Below are positions 25,661 to 34,861 of a DNA stretch of 64,000 bases, one piece after another. The position numbers and the translations under genes are program-made. Origin of the DNA: Lentzea californiensis (lineage in GTDB: Bacteria; Actinomycetota; Actinomycetes; Mycobacteriales; Pseudonocardiaceae); NCBI RefSeq assembly GCF_024648825.1, contig NZ_JANBBE010000017.1, positions 86,011-150,010 of the forward strand. The letters run 5' to 3'. How positions within the stretch are numbered: position 1 is the stretch's first letter; each line of letters starts with the position of its first letter. Under the pieces are notes generated by a model, which was not told the DNA's origin, searched no databases, and saw nothing but the letters and a program-made list of their open reading frames with translations.

Positions 25661-26730
25661 GCGTGAACGAACGCGGCGCGGCTGCCCGGCACACCAACCT
25701 CGACGCGCCGGACTGGTGGATCTACCGCGGCACCGGCCGCGAGATCCACGACGTCGATCTTGCTGACCTGCTTCCGAAACCGCCTCCGTGGCGTGATTTC
25801 CGCGGCGGACCACTTCCCGAGAACGGAGTGCCGCCGAGCGACGACGGTGAGGCGGATCGCAGGCTCGGTCCCAGGATAAATCTCAACGAATCCGATGTCG
25901 ACGCACACGAACTCGACGTCGTGAACGCCGCTTTGTACCTGCGCCGGCCATTGCTGCTGACTGGAAGGCCGGGCGTCGGCAAGTCCTCTCTCGCGTGGAA
26001 GGTCGCAAGGGAGTTGAGACTTGGCCGTGTGCTCAGGTGGTCGATCACCAGTCGCACCACGCTGAATTCCGGGCTCTTCGATTATGATGCCATTGGTCGG
26101 GTTCAAGCGGCTGCCAGCCAGGCGCAGTCGGGTGACCGTGAAGAAGTGTCCATCGGCGAATTCGTCCGGTTGGGGCCGTTGGGCACGGCCTTCTTGCCGG
26201 GCAGGCTGCCACGCGTCGTCCTGATCGACGAGCTGGACAAATCGGAGTCAGATCTCCCCAATGATCTCCTGAGCATTTTCGAAGACGGCGAGTTCGTGAT
26301 TCCGGAGCTGGCTCGTGTGCGCAACCAGATGCGCGAGGTCACCGTGCACACGAACGACCCCAACGGGACGGCGACCGTCGTGGACGGCAGGGTCGGCTGC
26401 CGCGCGTTCCCGATCGTCGTCATGACGAGCAACGGTGAGCGGGAGTTCCCGCCCGCGTTCCTGCGCCGGGTGCTCCAGCTGGAGATCAAGGACTCGACGG
26501 TCGAGCAGCTGGCCGCCATGGTGGCCAACCACCTGCTGGACGCCAAGGGGGAGCACCGCGAGAGGCTGGTGCGGGAGTTCATCGACAAGAGCCGCGCGGA
26601 AGGCGGTCTTCCCGCGGACCGCCTGCTCGACGCCGTCTACCTGGCCACGTCCGGTGCGTACCAGCCGGACGGGGTGGCGTGGCAGCGGTTGCTGGACGCT
26701 CTGTGGCGCAGGCTGACGGCGGGGCAGTGA
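25657..26730 (+). CDS. MoxR-type AAA+ ATPase
   Basis: 357 residues from the ATG at 25657 overlapping the VMAP stop. Walker A GRPGVGKS at about residues 103-110, Walker B VVLIDELDK at about 187-195, sensor 1 in IVVMTSNGEREFP and the arginine-finger region PPAFLRRVLQLE. The first 75 residues are a polar lead with DWWIYRGTGR, typical of actinobacterial MoxR members paired with SAV_2336-type vWA proteins. MoxR ATPases act as chaperone-like remodelers of vWA partners; the partner is the next gene, starting 1 bp after this stop. Confidence 0.9.
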   Translation: MSVNERGAAARHTNLDAPDWWIYRGTGREIHDVDLADLLPKPPPWRDFRGGPLPENGVPPSDDGEADRRLGPRINLNESDVDAHELDVVNAALYLRRPLLLTGRPGVGKSSLAWKVARELRLGRVLRWSITSRTTLNSGLFDYDAIGRVQAAASQAQSGDREEVSIGEFVRLGPLGTAFLPGRLPRVVLIDELDKSESDLPNDLLSIFEDGEFVIPELARVRNQMREVTVHTNDPNGTATVVDGRVGCRAFPIVVMTSNGEREFPPAFLRRVLQLEIKDSTVEQLAAMVANHLLDAKGEHRERLVREFIDKSRAEGGLPADRLLDAVYLATSGAYQPDGVAWQRLLDALWRRLTAGQ

Positions 26731-26731
26731 C

Positions 26732-29700
26732 GTGGACGGCCTGGAGGGCCTGGACTGGCCCGAGGTGGCGGACATCGTCTGGCTGGCCGCCGCGATGCGC
26801 GGTGAGACACCGGGAAGTCCTGAGCCCGAACTCGGCGATTCGGAGCCGCCCGGCCTCGTGAAGCCAGAACGCGGCGAAGCCGTGAGCGTCGAACCGCCTC
26901 ACCCCGCGATGCCGTCCCCGGTCGAACCAGAGCCCGCGCCCCTTGCCGAGCCGGCGCCGGCGGACGTCGCCGAGACTCCGACGCCGCGTCCTCCGGGTGA
27001 CGCCGAGGAGGACCGTGGTGAGGTCCAGCCGGCCGCCCCGGTGCGCCCGGTGCTGCCCGACATGCTGGAGTGCTTCCGGGCGCTGCGCCCGTTGAAGCGG
27101 GAGACCGCCTCTTTCCGTGACGGCGCAACGGTTCTGGACGAGGTGGCGACCGCGGAGCAGGTGGCGCGGACGGGAACCTGGTGGCCTATCACCCGTTCGA
27201 GTTCGGAGCGTTGGCTCGATCTGACCGTGGTTCTGGACGATAGTCCCTCACTGTCCCTGTGGCGGGCGGAAGTCGTCGCGTTCATGGAGATGCTCGGGAG
27301 GCTGGGTGCCTTCCGCACGATCCAGTTCCGATTGGTCGGCGTCGTCCGGACCGACGACGGCACGGAGGTTCCGGTTTTGCGCGGTGGCACGCCCGATGCG
27401 CCCGCGCGCGATCCGGCCGAGGTGCTGGACGTCTCCGGGCGCAGGGTCATGCTGCTGATGACGGTCGGGATCGGGGGCGTCTGGCGGCCGGGTGTGCTCA
27501 ACCCGCTGCTGGCCCGCTGGGCGCGGTCGATGCCGGTGAGTGTTCTCCACCTGCTTCCCCAGCGCCTGTGGGGTCGTGGCGCCGTGCCGCTGCACCGGGC
27601 GAACCTCAGGGTGCCCGCGGCGTTGCGTCCCAACAGCCGCTGGACGTTCGACCTGCCCGACTCGTGGCTCGCCGAGGACCCGTCCGCACACCTGCGGGAC
27701 GGTGCCGTCCCGGTTCCCGTGCTCGAGCTGAACCCCCGGCATCTGCGGTGGTGGGCGCGCCTGATCACGGCCGGGCACCGCGGGCCCGCCGCGGGGACGG
27801 TGGTGCTGGCCACCCAGGAGGCGCAGGCAGGAGAACCGGCGGGAGAAGTGTCCGCCAAAGAGCACGTCGGCAGGTTCAGAAGCCTGGCTTCCCCTCCCGC
27901 GTTGAAGCTGGCCACGTTGCTGGCGGCGGTTCCTGCTCATATCGAAGTCGTGAAACTCATTCGGCGGCGATATGTGCCGGAGGCCGGCTCGGAGCACGTG
28001 AGCGAATTGCTTCTGAGCGGCCTCATGCATTATCCTGCCGCTCCCAGCGGTGGCGAGTCCACTTGGGACTCCAGTGCCTTTGTTTTCCCTGAGAAAGTGC
28101 GTGAGCTGCTGCTGAACGGTGCCCGTCGGTCCGAGACCGCCGGTGTCGTGCAAACGGCCGCTGCCGAATTCGGGGAGCGCATTCCGGCACTCGTGCGTCT
28201 CAGGGATGCCATCGTGGATCCGGACAACGCGCCGGATCCTGTGCTCTCGGGTTCGAACACCGCTGAGGTCGGGCTTCAGCGTGCGGTGATGAAGGCGTTG
28301 TCGGGGCCGTATCTGTCTCGCGCAGACCGGTTGAAGCATGTAGTGGCACGCGAGACGGTGCCATCTTCTGAATCAATTAAGACAAGGATGGCGAACGAGG
28401 ACATGGCCGGCACGAGCCAGCGCCCCAGCGAGTCGACGATAGCCGAGGCCCCGGCGCATTCCGTATCGGGCACGTCGTATTCTACTTGGTCGCACGACGA
28501 CGACCCTCCGGACACGAGTGGTCAGCCGGTCCATTCTTTGCCCGGCGCACGGGTCTTTCCGGAACGAAGGTCGGATGATCCACCCATCATCTGGGGAAAT
28601 GTGCCGCCTCGAAATCCGAATTTCACCGGACGGGTCGAACTCCTCGAGCAGCTCGGCAAGCGTCTGACCGCGGGCGGTGCCACCGCTGTGCTGCCGTCCG
28701 CGCTGCACGGCATGGGCGGTATCGGCAAGACGCAGATGGCGACCGAGTACATCTACCGCCACCTGCAGGACTACGACCTGATCTGGTGGATCGAGGCGGC
28801 CCGCCCGACCCAGATCCGCGCCGGCCTCACCGAACTGGCGCGTCAGCTCGGACTTCCCGGCGCCTCCGAGGCGAACACCGCCGTCCCGGCCGTCCGCGAG
28901 GCCCTGCGCGTCGGCCGTCCGTTCCGTCGCTGGCTGCTCGTCTTCGACGCCGCCGACAGCCCGGAGGAAGTGCGCCCGTTCTTCCCGGCCAACGGGCCCG
29001 GCGAAGTGCTGATCACCTCCCGCAACTCGGACTGGGCCGGCGTGGCCAGGCCGCTGGAGCTCGCGGTGTTCGACCGCGCGGAGAGCATCGAACTGCTGGG
29101 CAAGCGCGGCCCGGAGATCGAGAAGGCGGACGCGAACGTGCTCGCGGAGAAGCTCGGAGACCTCCCGCTGGCGATCGAGCAGGCGGCGGCGTGGCGAGCG
29201 GTCACGGGCATGCCGGTGAGCGAGTACCTCCGGCTGTTCGACGAGTCGGTGGCGGAAATCCTCGACACGTCCGCTCCCGCGGACTACGACCTCTCGGTGG
29301 CCGCTGCCTGGAACGTGTCGTTCGACGAGCTGAAGCTGCGAAACCCGGCAGCGCACCAGATCCTGCACATCTGCGCGTACTTCTCGCCGGAACCCATCTC
29401 ACGCGACCTGTTCTCCGGTGTCAGCACGGTGTCGATCTCCCCCGAGCTGGACGAGGCGCTGCGCGACCCGATCAAACTCGCGAGAGCCATCCGCGACATC
29501 AACCGCTACGGTCTCGCGAAGATCGACCACAGCAACAACACGCTGCAGCTGCACAGGCTGGTCCAGTTGGTGCTGCGCAACCGGATCATGGCGCCACAGG
29601 TGCAAGCGCAGATGCGGCACGGCGCGCATCAGCTCCTCACCAGTCTCGCCCCCAACGACCCCGAGTCGAGCCGTCACTGGCCGCGCTACCGCGAGCTGCT

Positions 29701-31066
29701 GCCGCACGCCTACGCGTCCGACATCGTCGACTGCGACGACAGCTGGGCCCGGCAGCTGGTCATCAACCTGATGCGCTTCCTCTTCGCATGGGGTGACCAC
29801 GACGAGGCCGCGCGCGTGGCCCGGCTCGCGCATGAGAGCTTCGAACGCAAACTGGGGCCGACGCACGCACAGACGCTCGACGTGGCCTCCCGTCTCGGTC
29901 AGTACCTGTGGGGGCTGGGCCGGTACGCGGAGGCCGCGAGGATCAACCAGCTCACGCTCCAGCGCCGGATCCAGGTGTCCGGAGAGGACAGTGAGGAGGT
30001 CCTCGCGCTGCAGACCAACATCGTGATGGACCTCCGGGCGCAGGGCGACTTCGCCGCCGCGACGAAGCTGAGCGACGAGATCCACCACAAGTCCAAGCGG
30101 TTGTACGGTGAGGACGACCCGGAGACCCTCAGCGCGGCGTACCAGCACGCCCTCAGCCTCAGGCTCTCCGGCGAGTACCAGGCGGCAGCCGTTCTGGACG
30201 AGGACACGGCGCGGCGCAGGATCGACGTGCTGGGGTCCGATCACCAGAAGACGCTCAGCAGCAACGCCTCGCTGATCGTCGACCGCCGTGAGGCGGGCGA
30301 GTACATGCGTGCCCGGATCGACCAGGAGAAGTTCACCGAGCTCTTCCGGGCGCGGTACGGCGCGGACAACCCCGACTACGCGGCGTTCGCGTTCCTGTTG
30401 TCGGTGGCGAGGCGCAAGGACGGCGACCACGAGCGAGCGCTGGAGTTGTCGACCCCCGCGTTCGCCCGGTTCATGCTGGTCTACGGAGCCGACCACCCGA
30501 CCACCATGGCGTGCGCACTGGCGCATTCGATCGACCTCCGTCACAAGGGTGACCTGAGCGCCTCGAAGAAACTGGGCGAGGAGACGTTCGAGCGGTACCG
30601 GCGCAGCCTCGGGGAGGAGCACCCGCACACCATCTCCGCCACCGTCGACCTGGCGGTGACGATGCGGCTCAGGGGTGAGACGGCCGAGGCGCGGGTGCTC
30701 GACGAACGAGCGTTGGAGTTCTTCCGCAGCGGTATCGGGCCGAACCACCCGTACGCGATCATCGTCATGATCAACCTGGCGAGCGACCTGGCGGCGCTGG
30801 GCGTGACCGAGCAGGCCATCGTGCTGGGTCAGGACGCCGTCGAGCGCGCCGGGCGGGTGCTGGGTGTCAACCACCCGACCACGCTGGCCGCGTCGCTCAA
30901 CCTCGGCCACGACCTGCGGACGGCAGGCCGGGTGGAGGAGGCCGAGGCCTATCGCGGTCCGGTCCTGGACAGGTACCGCAAGGTGCTGGGCGAGGCACAC
31001 CCGGGAACCATCGCGGCGGCCGAGGGAGGACGCGCCGACTGCGACATCGACCCGATGCTCATGTAG
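26732..31066 (+). CDS. fxsT: vWA-STAND NTPase-TPR protein (FxSxx-COOH system TPR type)
   Basis: 1444 residues. Order: proline/acidic-rich linker (20-110); a vWA-like domain with intact MIDAS DxSxS at residues 169-173 (VVLDDSPSLSLW); a helical region to about 620; a STAND/NB-ARC NTPase with Walker A HGMGGIGKTQMA near 657-667, Walker B WLLVFDAAD near 735, sensor VLITSRNSDW and LPLAIEQAAAW; a winged helix; and from about 1010 to the end roughly ten 42-residue TPR units of kinesin-light-chain type (GxxHPxT spacing). This domain order matches proteins annotated as the TPR component of FxSxx-COOH RiPP systems. It likely senses an invader- or peptide-derived signal through the TPRs and oligomerises upon ATP binding. 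Confidence 0.85.
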   Translation: MDGLEGLDWPEVADIVWLAAAMRGETPGSPEPELGDSEPPGLVKPERGEAVSVEPPHPAMPSPVEPEPAPLAEPAPADVAETPTPRPPGDAEEDRGEVQPAAPVRPVLPDMLECFRALRPLKRETASFRDGATVLDEVATAEQVARTGTWWPITRSSSERWLDLTVVLDDSPSLSLWRAEVVAFMEMLGRLGAFRTIQFRLVGVVRTDDGTEVPVLRGGTPDAPARDPAEVLDVSGRRVMLLMTVGIGGVWRPGVLNPLLARWARSMPVSVLHLLPQRLWGRGAVPLHRANLRVPAALRPNSRWTFDLPDSWLAEDPSAHLRDGAVPVPVLELNPRHLRWWARLITAGHRGPAAGTVVLATQEAQAGEPAGEVSAKEHVGRFRSLASPPALKLATLLAAVPAHIEVVKLIRRRYVPEAGSEHVSELLLSGLMHYPAAPSGGESTWDSSAFVFPEKVRELLLNGARRSETAGVVQTAAAEFGERIPALVRLRDAIVDPDNAPDPVLSGSNTAEVGLQRAVMKALSGPYLSRADRLKHVVARETVPSSESIKTRMANEDMAGTSQRPSESTIAEAPAHSVSGTSYSTWSHDDDPPDTSGQPVHSLPGARVFPERRSDDPPIIWGNVPPRNPNFTGRVELLEQLGKRLTAGGATAVLPSALHGMGGIGKTQMATEYIYRHLQDYDLIWWIEAARPTQIRAGLTELARQLGLPGASEANTAVPAVREALRVGRPFRRWLLVFDAADSPEEVRPFFPANGPGEVLITSRNSDWAGVARPLELAVFDRAESIELLGKRGPEIEKADANVLAEKLGDLPLAIEQAAAWRAVTGMPVSEYLRLFDESVAEILDTSAPADYDLSVAAAWNVSFDELKLRNPAAHQILHICAYFSPEPISRDLFSGVSTVSISPELDEALRDPIKLARAIRDINRYGLAKIDHSNNTLQLHRLVQLVLRNRIMAPQVQAQMRHGAHQLLTSLAPNDPESSRHWPRYRELLPHAYASDIVDCDDSWARQLVINLMRFLFAWGDHDEAARVARLAHESFERKLGPTHAQTLDVASRLGQYLWGLGRYAEAARINQLTLQRRIQVSGEDSEEVLALQTNIVMDLRAQGDFAAATKLSDEIHHKSKRLYGEDDPETLSAAYQHALSLRLSGEYQAAAVLDEDTARRRIDVLGSDHQKTLSSNASLIVDRREAGEYMRARIDQEKFTELFRARYGADNPDYAAFAFLLSVARRKDGDHERALELSTPAFARFMLVYGADHPTTMACALAHSIDLRHKGDLSASKKLGEETFERYRRSLGEEHPHTISATVDLAVTMRLRGETAEARVLDERALEFFRSGIGPNHPYAIIVMINLASDLAALGVTEQAIVLGQDAVERAGRVLGVNHPTTLAASLNLGHDLRTAGRVEEAEAYRGPVLDRYRKVLGEAHPGTIAAAEGGRADCDIDPMLM

Positions 31067-31072
31067 GTGCCG

Positions 31073-32878
31073 TCATCCGGAGACGAGCTGGCCGAGCCAG
31101 CGGGCCAGCTCTTCCGGCGTAGGTACCTCACGTGCGGTGTGCCGGAGTTCCCGATGCACCGCACGCACGACTTCCGGGCAGTGCAGCAGTGCGCGCGCGG
31201 CAGGGCCGGGGCCGGAGCCGGCGAGGGCGAGCCCCAGCCCGACCAGTGACGCCGGGCGGTCGGGGTCCGCCCGCAGTTCCTCGCGGTACTTCTGGGCAGC
31301 CTCGGTGAAGCGGCCGGTCACCAGGGCGAAGTCCGCGCCGGTCGCTCCAGGAACCCTCCGCCAGAGGTCCGTGTGCCCGGTTCCGCTCAAACCGAGGCGT
31401 ACCAACGTGGAGCGGCTTCGTGACCAAGGTCCGTCCGGCACCGGTGTCGGCGGGAGATCGGCCGGGGTGAGGGCGAGGGGCGGCCTCGTGCGCCCGGTCG
31501 ACCAGGCTTCGGCCGCCGCGGAGACCATCGCGGGGTCGCAGCGCCTGTGCCGCAGCAGCCAGCCGGCCCTGTGATCGGCGGCGAGGGTGTCGGCCAGCTT
31601 CAGGACGTCCTCGGGCACCGGTTCGTGCCGCCACGGTTCGAGCACCTCCGCGACACCGGCGAGAAACCGCCGCCCGGCATCGGTCAGCGTCACGTCGCGG
31701 CGCAAGGTCACCAGCGTGCGCCACGTCTGCCCGCGCCAGTGGGCGAACTCGAACCTCGCGCGACGCGAGTCACCGGACTCGGTCCGGGCCAGTCCGCGCC
31801 AGAACGCGGTGACACCGAAGAACGCGTAGGCGCCCTGGACGGCACCGCTGAGCGGCCGGGGATCATCGCGCCACGGCACGTAAATCCGTTCTGTGCGGTC
31901 GTTTTCGTAGAGCTGTGTCATGTGGAGGATGCCGCCCAGCGCGATGTGCTGGAACTCGTGCACCAGCGTCGCGGCGAGCTCGGCGGCGTCCGTCGGCAGT
32001 CCGATCACCGCGCTGCCGAACGCCTCGCCCGTCGACGCGCTCGGGTTCTGGAACGGCACGTTCGGCTTGGGCACCACCGAGTCCAGGCCGGCGGCGACCA
32101 TGTCGGCGAGCTCGGGCGTGGCATCCGTCAACAGCTCCCAAGCTTCGCCTAGCAGTCGTCGCCACGTGCGGACCTCGGGCGGCTCCAGTCGTTCCGGCAA
32201 CAGGGGCTCGTGAAGGCCGCGATAGGGGTCGAGGTCGTCCAGGCTCACCGAGAGCCGCTTCCTCCCCGTGTCCGCGGTGCACCTCCGCACGTTCCACCAA
32301 CCAGGGGAATCGGAGTCGAGCCGGGGCGGCAGCCGTACCTCCCCGGTCTCTCCCGCGACCACGTAGCGGCCGCGGCCGCCCCGCACCTCGGCGGTGGAGA
32401 ACTGCGTGGTGGCCGGCAGCCGCGCCGTTCCGAGAGACGGCAGGACCGCGTTGCCCTCCCACAGCGGTACGGAGATCTCGAACTCCAGGCCGGCCAGGAT
32501 CGCCGCGGCCGCAGCGAGCGCGTGCACGTGGCCGAGATGCATCCACAGTGGACAAACACCCTCGATGCCGTTGTTCAGCAAACGGGTCGCGTAGCCGGCC
32601 CAGCTCCCGGTGTACGGATGCGCGAACGCTCTGTCCAGAGCCGCGGGTGACACGTTCTCCACCCGTGCGAGCAGTTCCCACACCTCTTCAACCGGTGCGA
32701 GCGGTCCGTACGCCTCCGGCACCTTGGCTGAGGATTCGAGCAGCGCGTGCACCAGGAGCTTTCGCCTGCTGTGTTCGGCTCCGCGCAACCGGCCGATCAT
32801 GGACGAATCACCGCTCAGACGCGCGAACGCGTCGAAGTCGCCCCACGGCATGCGGTGGAACGCGGTGGAGTGCGGCAT
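31073..32878 (-). CDS. HExxH-motif peptide beta-hydroxylase-like protein
   Basis: 601 residues. The metal-binding motif is HEFQH near residues 305-309 (ATLVHEFQHIALGG). Residues upstream carry FEISVPLWEGNAVLPSLG and downstream LYENDRTERIYVPWRDDPRP, both typical of the HExxH family of RiPP modification proteins; a TPR-like tail is at the C-terminus. Characterised relatives that are fused to radical SAM enzymes are alpha-ketoglutarate-dependent beta-hydroxylases of precursor peptides. No CxxxCxxC radical SAM motif is present here. It starts 2 bp after the stop of the small precursor-like gene and converges with the TPR gene, 6 bp apart. Confidence 0.82.
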   Translation of the reverse strand: MPHSTAFHRMPWGDFDAFARLSGDSSMIGRLRGAEHSRRKLLVHALLESSAKVPEAYGPLAPVEEVWELLARVENVSPAALDRAFAHPYTGSWAGYATRLLNNGIEGVCPLWMHLGHVHALAAAAAILAGLEFEISVPLWEGNAVLPSLGTARLPATTQFSTAEVRGGRGRYVVAGETGEVRLPPRLDSDSPGWWNVRRCTADTGRKRLSVSLDDLDPYRGLHEPLLPERLEPPEVRTWRRLLGEAWELLTDATPELADMVAAGLDSVVPKPNVPFQNPSASTGEAFGSAVIGLPTDAAELAATLVHEFQHIALGGILHMTQLYENDRTERIYVPWRDDPRPLSGAVQGAYAFFGVTAFWRGLARTESGDSRRARFEFAHWRGQTWRTLVTLRRDVTLTDAGRRFLAGVAEVLEPWRHEPVPEDVLKLADTLAADHRAGWLLRHRRCDPAMVSAAAEAWSTGRTRPPLALTPADLPPTPVPDGPWSRSRSTLVRLGLSGTGHTDLWRRVPGATGADFALVTGRFTEAAQKYREELRADPDRPASLVGLGLALAGSGPGPAARALLHCPEVVRAVHRELRHTAREVPTPEELARWLGQLVSG

Positions 32879-32880
32879 GA

Positions 32881-33072
32881 TCAGTCGATCCGCTCACCGC
32901 CAGAGGCGTTGGTGCTTCTGTAGCCCGAACTGACGCGGGCGGCCCGTTCGACGACGTGCCGCAGCGATCGGCGCAGGAGGTCGCTGTCGAGCTCGCGCAC
33001 CCTGGTGAACGGAATGCCTTCGAGGTCGATCAGCGCGGATTCCAGGTCCGGCTCCAAGCCCGATGAGCTCAT
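32881..33072 (-). CDS. FxsA-like RiPP precursor peptide with a YRS core variant
   Basis: 63 residues from the ATG at 33072, with GAGGGG ten bases upstream. The leader has the FxsA pattern (LIDLEGIPFTRVRELDSDLL, then RRSLRHVVERA). Where FxsA peptides end in FxSxx, this one reads GYRSTN and continues for eight residues (ASGGERID). Canonical peptides get an F-to-S cyclophane cross-link from the radical SAM enzyme FxsB. Here Tyr replaces Phe and the motif is not C-terminal. Gene order with the HExxH protein and the TPR/STAND protein supports the call. Confidence 0.72.
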   Translation of the reverse strand: MSSSGLEPDLESALIDLEGIPFTRVRELDSDLLRRSLRHVVERAARVSSGYRSTNASGGERID

Positions 33073-33143
33073 GGTGTCGATTCCCCTCACGCCCGGTACC
33101 GGTCTGTGCGGGCAATCCCATGATGACGCAACAATGAGTGGTT

Positions 33144-33161
33144 CAGGTAGGCCGTTACCTG
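33144..33161. promoter_or_regulatory. CAGGTA-N6-TACCTG inverted repeat upstream of the precursor gene
   Basis: A perfect 6-bp dyad with a 6-nt spacer lies 72 bp upstream of the precursor start in the 276-bp region shared with the methionine aminopeptidase 3' end. It may be an operator for the precursor/hydroxylase operon. No regulator can be assigned. Confidence 0.4.
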
Positions 33162-33348
33162 GTGTTTCCTTGCGCCGAAACGACCAACGGCCGCGGAGTT
33201 CGTGCCTGAACCGGCATAGTCGGCCTGGAATTGGACAGGATGTGGAAGCTTTTTGACGTGGCCTTCCGGAGTGCGTTCACGCTGATCCGAAAGGCCCGCG
33301 GAGGAAGCTCGTCCGGGCCGGTGCCGAGCTCGGTCTTGCCGCTGCGGC

Positions 33349-34167
33349 CTAGGACAGGCGCGCCTGGGATGCGTCGGCACCGGTCTGGGCGTTGAGTTCG
33401 CTCTTGCGGCGGGTCAGCACGAGCGGCCCGTCCTCGGTGATCGCGACGGTGTGCTCCGAGTGGGCCGTGCGCGAACCGTCGGCCGAACGCAGCGTCCAGC
33501 CGTCCTCGTCGTAGACGATCTGGTCGGTCGTCGCCGCGAGCCACGGCTCGATCGCGATGGTCAGGCCGGGCTTGAGCTTCATGCCGTGCCGGGGCCTGCC
33601 GTTGTTCGCGACGTGCGGGGCCTCGTGCATGGTGCGGCCGATGCCGTGCCCGCCGAACTCCAGGTTGGGCGTGTAGCCGGACCTGCCGCAGACCTCACCG
33701 ATCGCCGCCGAGATGTCGCCGAGCTTGTTGCCCACCTGCGCCACCTCGATCGCCGCCGCCAGCGCCACCTCGGTGGTGCGGACCAGGCGCTGGTCCTCCT
33801 CGCGCGGCGTGCCGACGATGACGGTCATGGCCGAGTCGGCCGCCCACCCGTCGATGGTGACGGCGATGTCCATGGTCAGCACGTCACCGTCCTGCAGCAC
33901 GTAGCTCTTGGGCAGGCCGTGCAGCACCGCGTCGTTGACGGCGAGGCAGGTCACGTTGCGGAACGGGCCGCGGCCGAACGACGGCGAGTAGTCCCAGTAG
34001 CAGGACACCGCGCCGCGCACCTCGAGCATGTGACGCGCGTGGTGTTCGAGGTCGAGCAGGTTCACCCCCACCGCGGCCCTGGCGGAGAGCTCGTCGAGCA
34101 CCTCCGCGATGAACTGGCCGGTGACGTGCATGCGCTCGATCTCGGCGGGCGACTTGAGCTCGATCAA
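33349..34167 (-). CDS. map: Methionine aminopeptidase, type I
   Basis: 272 residues. Removes initiator methionine from nascent proteins. The five metal ligands are visible in order: Asp in VLTMDIAVTIDGW, Asp in AADSAMTV, His in FGGHGIGRTMHEAP, Glu in AIEPWLA and Glu in SEHTVAI; the substrate-pocket His is in NDAVLHGLP. It lacks the N-terminal SH3-binding extension of some actinobacterial MetAPs. It stands alone between the RiPP-like genes and the EF-hand gene; a second, essential copy would normally sit near the ribosomal protein operons. The C-terminal 15 residues are a non-conserved tail. Confidence 0.95.
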   Translation of the reverse strand: MIELKSPAEIERMHVTGQFIAEVLDELSARAAVGVNLLDLEHHARHMLEVRGAVSCYWDYSPSFGRGPFRNVTCLAVNDAVLHGLPKSYVLQDGDVLTMDIAVTIDGWAADSAMTVIVGTPREEDQRLVRTTEVALAAAIEVAQVGNKLGDISAAIGEVCGRSGYTPNLEFGGHGIGRTMHEAPHVANNGRPRHGMKLKPGLTIAIEPWLAATTDQIVYDEDGWTLRSADGSRTAHSEHTVAITEDGPLVLTRRKSELNAQTGADASQARLS

Positions 34168-34290
34168 CGTGTTCCTCCATCAGCGGGTGCCGGTATAACT
34201 ATACCGGCTTCGCGGAGACGGCTGAACAACACCACCCAGGAGGGGGACGCGCGTTGCGCCGGCCCGGACTCATCACCACAGTGCCTGGTC

Positions 34291-34845
34291 ATGAAGCAGG
34301 TGTTGCAGCACAGGATCGACTCGACCTTCGCCCACTACGACGTGAACCGCAACGGCGTCATCGAACTGGCGGACGTCTACGCGCTGGCCAACCGGCTGTT
34401 GCGGGCGTTCGGCGAACCGGCGTCCTCGGAGCGCGGCCGTGAGCTCGTGGAGGCCTACGACCGGTTCTGGGAGATGCTGGCCGACCACTGCGACACGGAC
34501 CGCGACGGCAAGATCGGCCCGGTGGAGTACCGCGACGCCATGAACGAGGCGTTCGTCGAGGGCGGCCCGATCAACATGGACTTCCTCGAGGTCGTCCAGT
34601 CCCTGCTCGACCTGATGGACACCAACGGCGACGGCCGCGTGGACGCGTCCGAGTTCGGCGTCCTGCTGAAGGCGCGCGGGCTGTCGGCGGAGGAGTGCGG
34701 CCGCGCGTTCGCGCACCTCGACACGGACGGTGACGGCGCGATCAGCGTGCAGGAGTACGTGATGGCCGTGCGCGACTACTACACGAACCCGGCCGAGGAC
34801 ACCCCTGGCAGCTGGCTGTACCCGAAGGCGCTGCAGCGCACCTGA
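34291..34845 (+). CDS. Four-EF-hand calcium-binding protein (calerythrin-like)
   Basis: 184 residues, cytoplasmic. Four EF-hand loops: DVNRNGVIELAD (position 12 Asp, possibly weaker), DTDRDGKIGPVE, DTNGDGRVDASE and DTDGDGAISVQE. Length and spacing fit the sarcoplasmic calcium-binding/calerythrin type of actinomycetes. The start is uncertain: the ATG at 34291 has no ribosome site close to it, whereas a very strong AGGAGGGGG at 34238-34245 sits 46 bp upstream with only an out-of-frame TTG behind it. Role probably calcium buffering. Confidence 0.92.
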   Translation: MKQVLQHRIDSTFAHYDVNRNGVIELADVYALANRLLRAFGEPASSERGRELVEAYDRFWEMLADHCDTDRDGKIGPVEYRDAMNEAFVEGGPINMDFLEVVQSLLDLMDTNGDGRVDASEFGVLLKARGLSAEECGRAFAHLDTDGDGAISVQEYVMAVRDYYTNPAEDTPGSWLYPKALQRT

Positions 34846-34861
34846 CCTGCCCTCACCGGAT

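Noticed and set aside
31067..31072. Terminator between the convergent TPR and HExxH genes
   Set aside because: Only 6 bp separate the stops and I see no stem-loop there; any terminator must lie within coding sequence.
31073..32878. Calling the HExxH protein an FxsB-type radical SAM fusion
   Set aside because: No CxxxCxxC cluster or SPASM cysteines occur anywhere in the 601 residues; only the HExxH part is present.
33451..34290. 464-residue version of the EF-hand protein
   Set aside because: The first 280 residues are antisense to methionine aminopeptidase; EF-hand similarity begins only after 34291.
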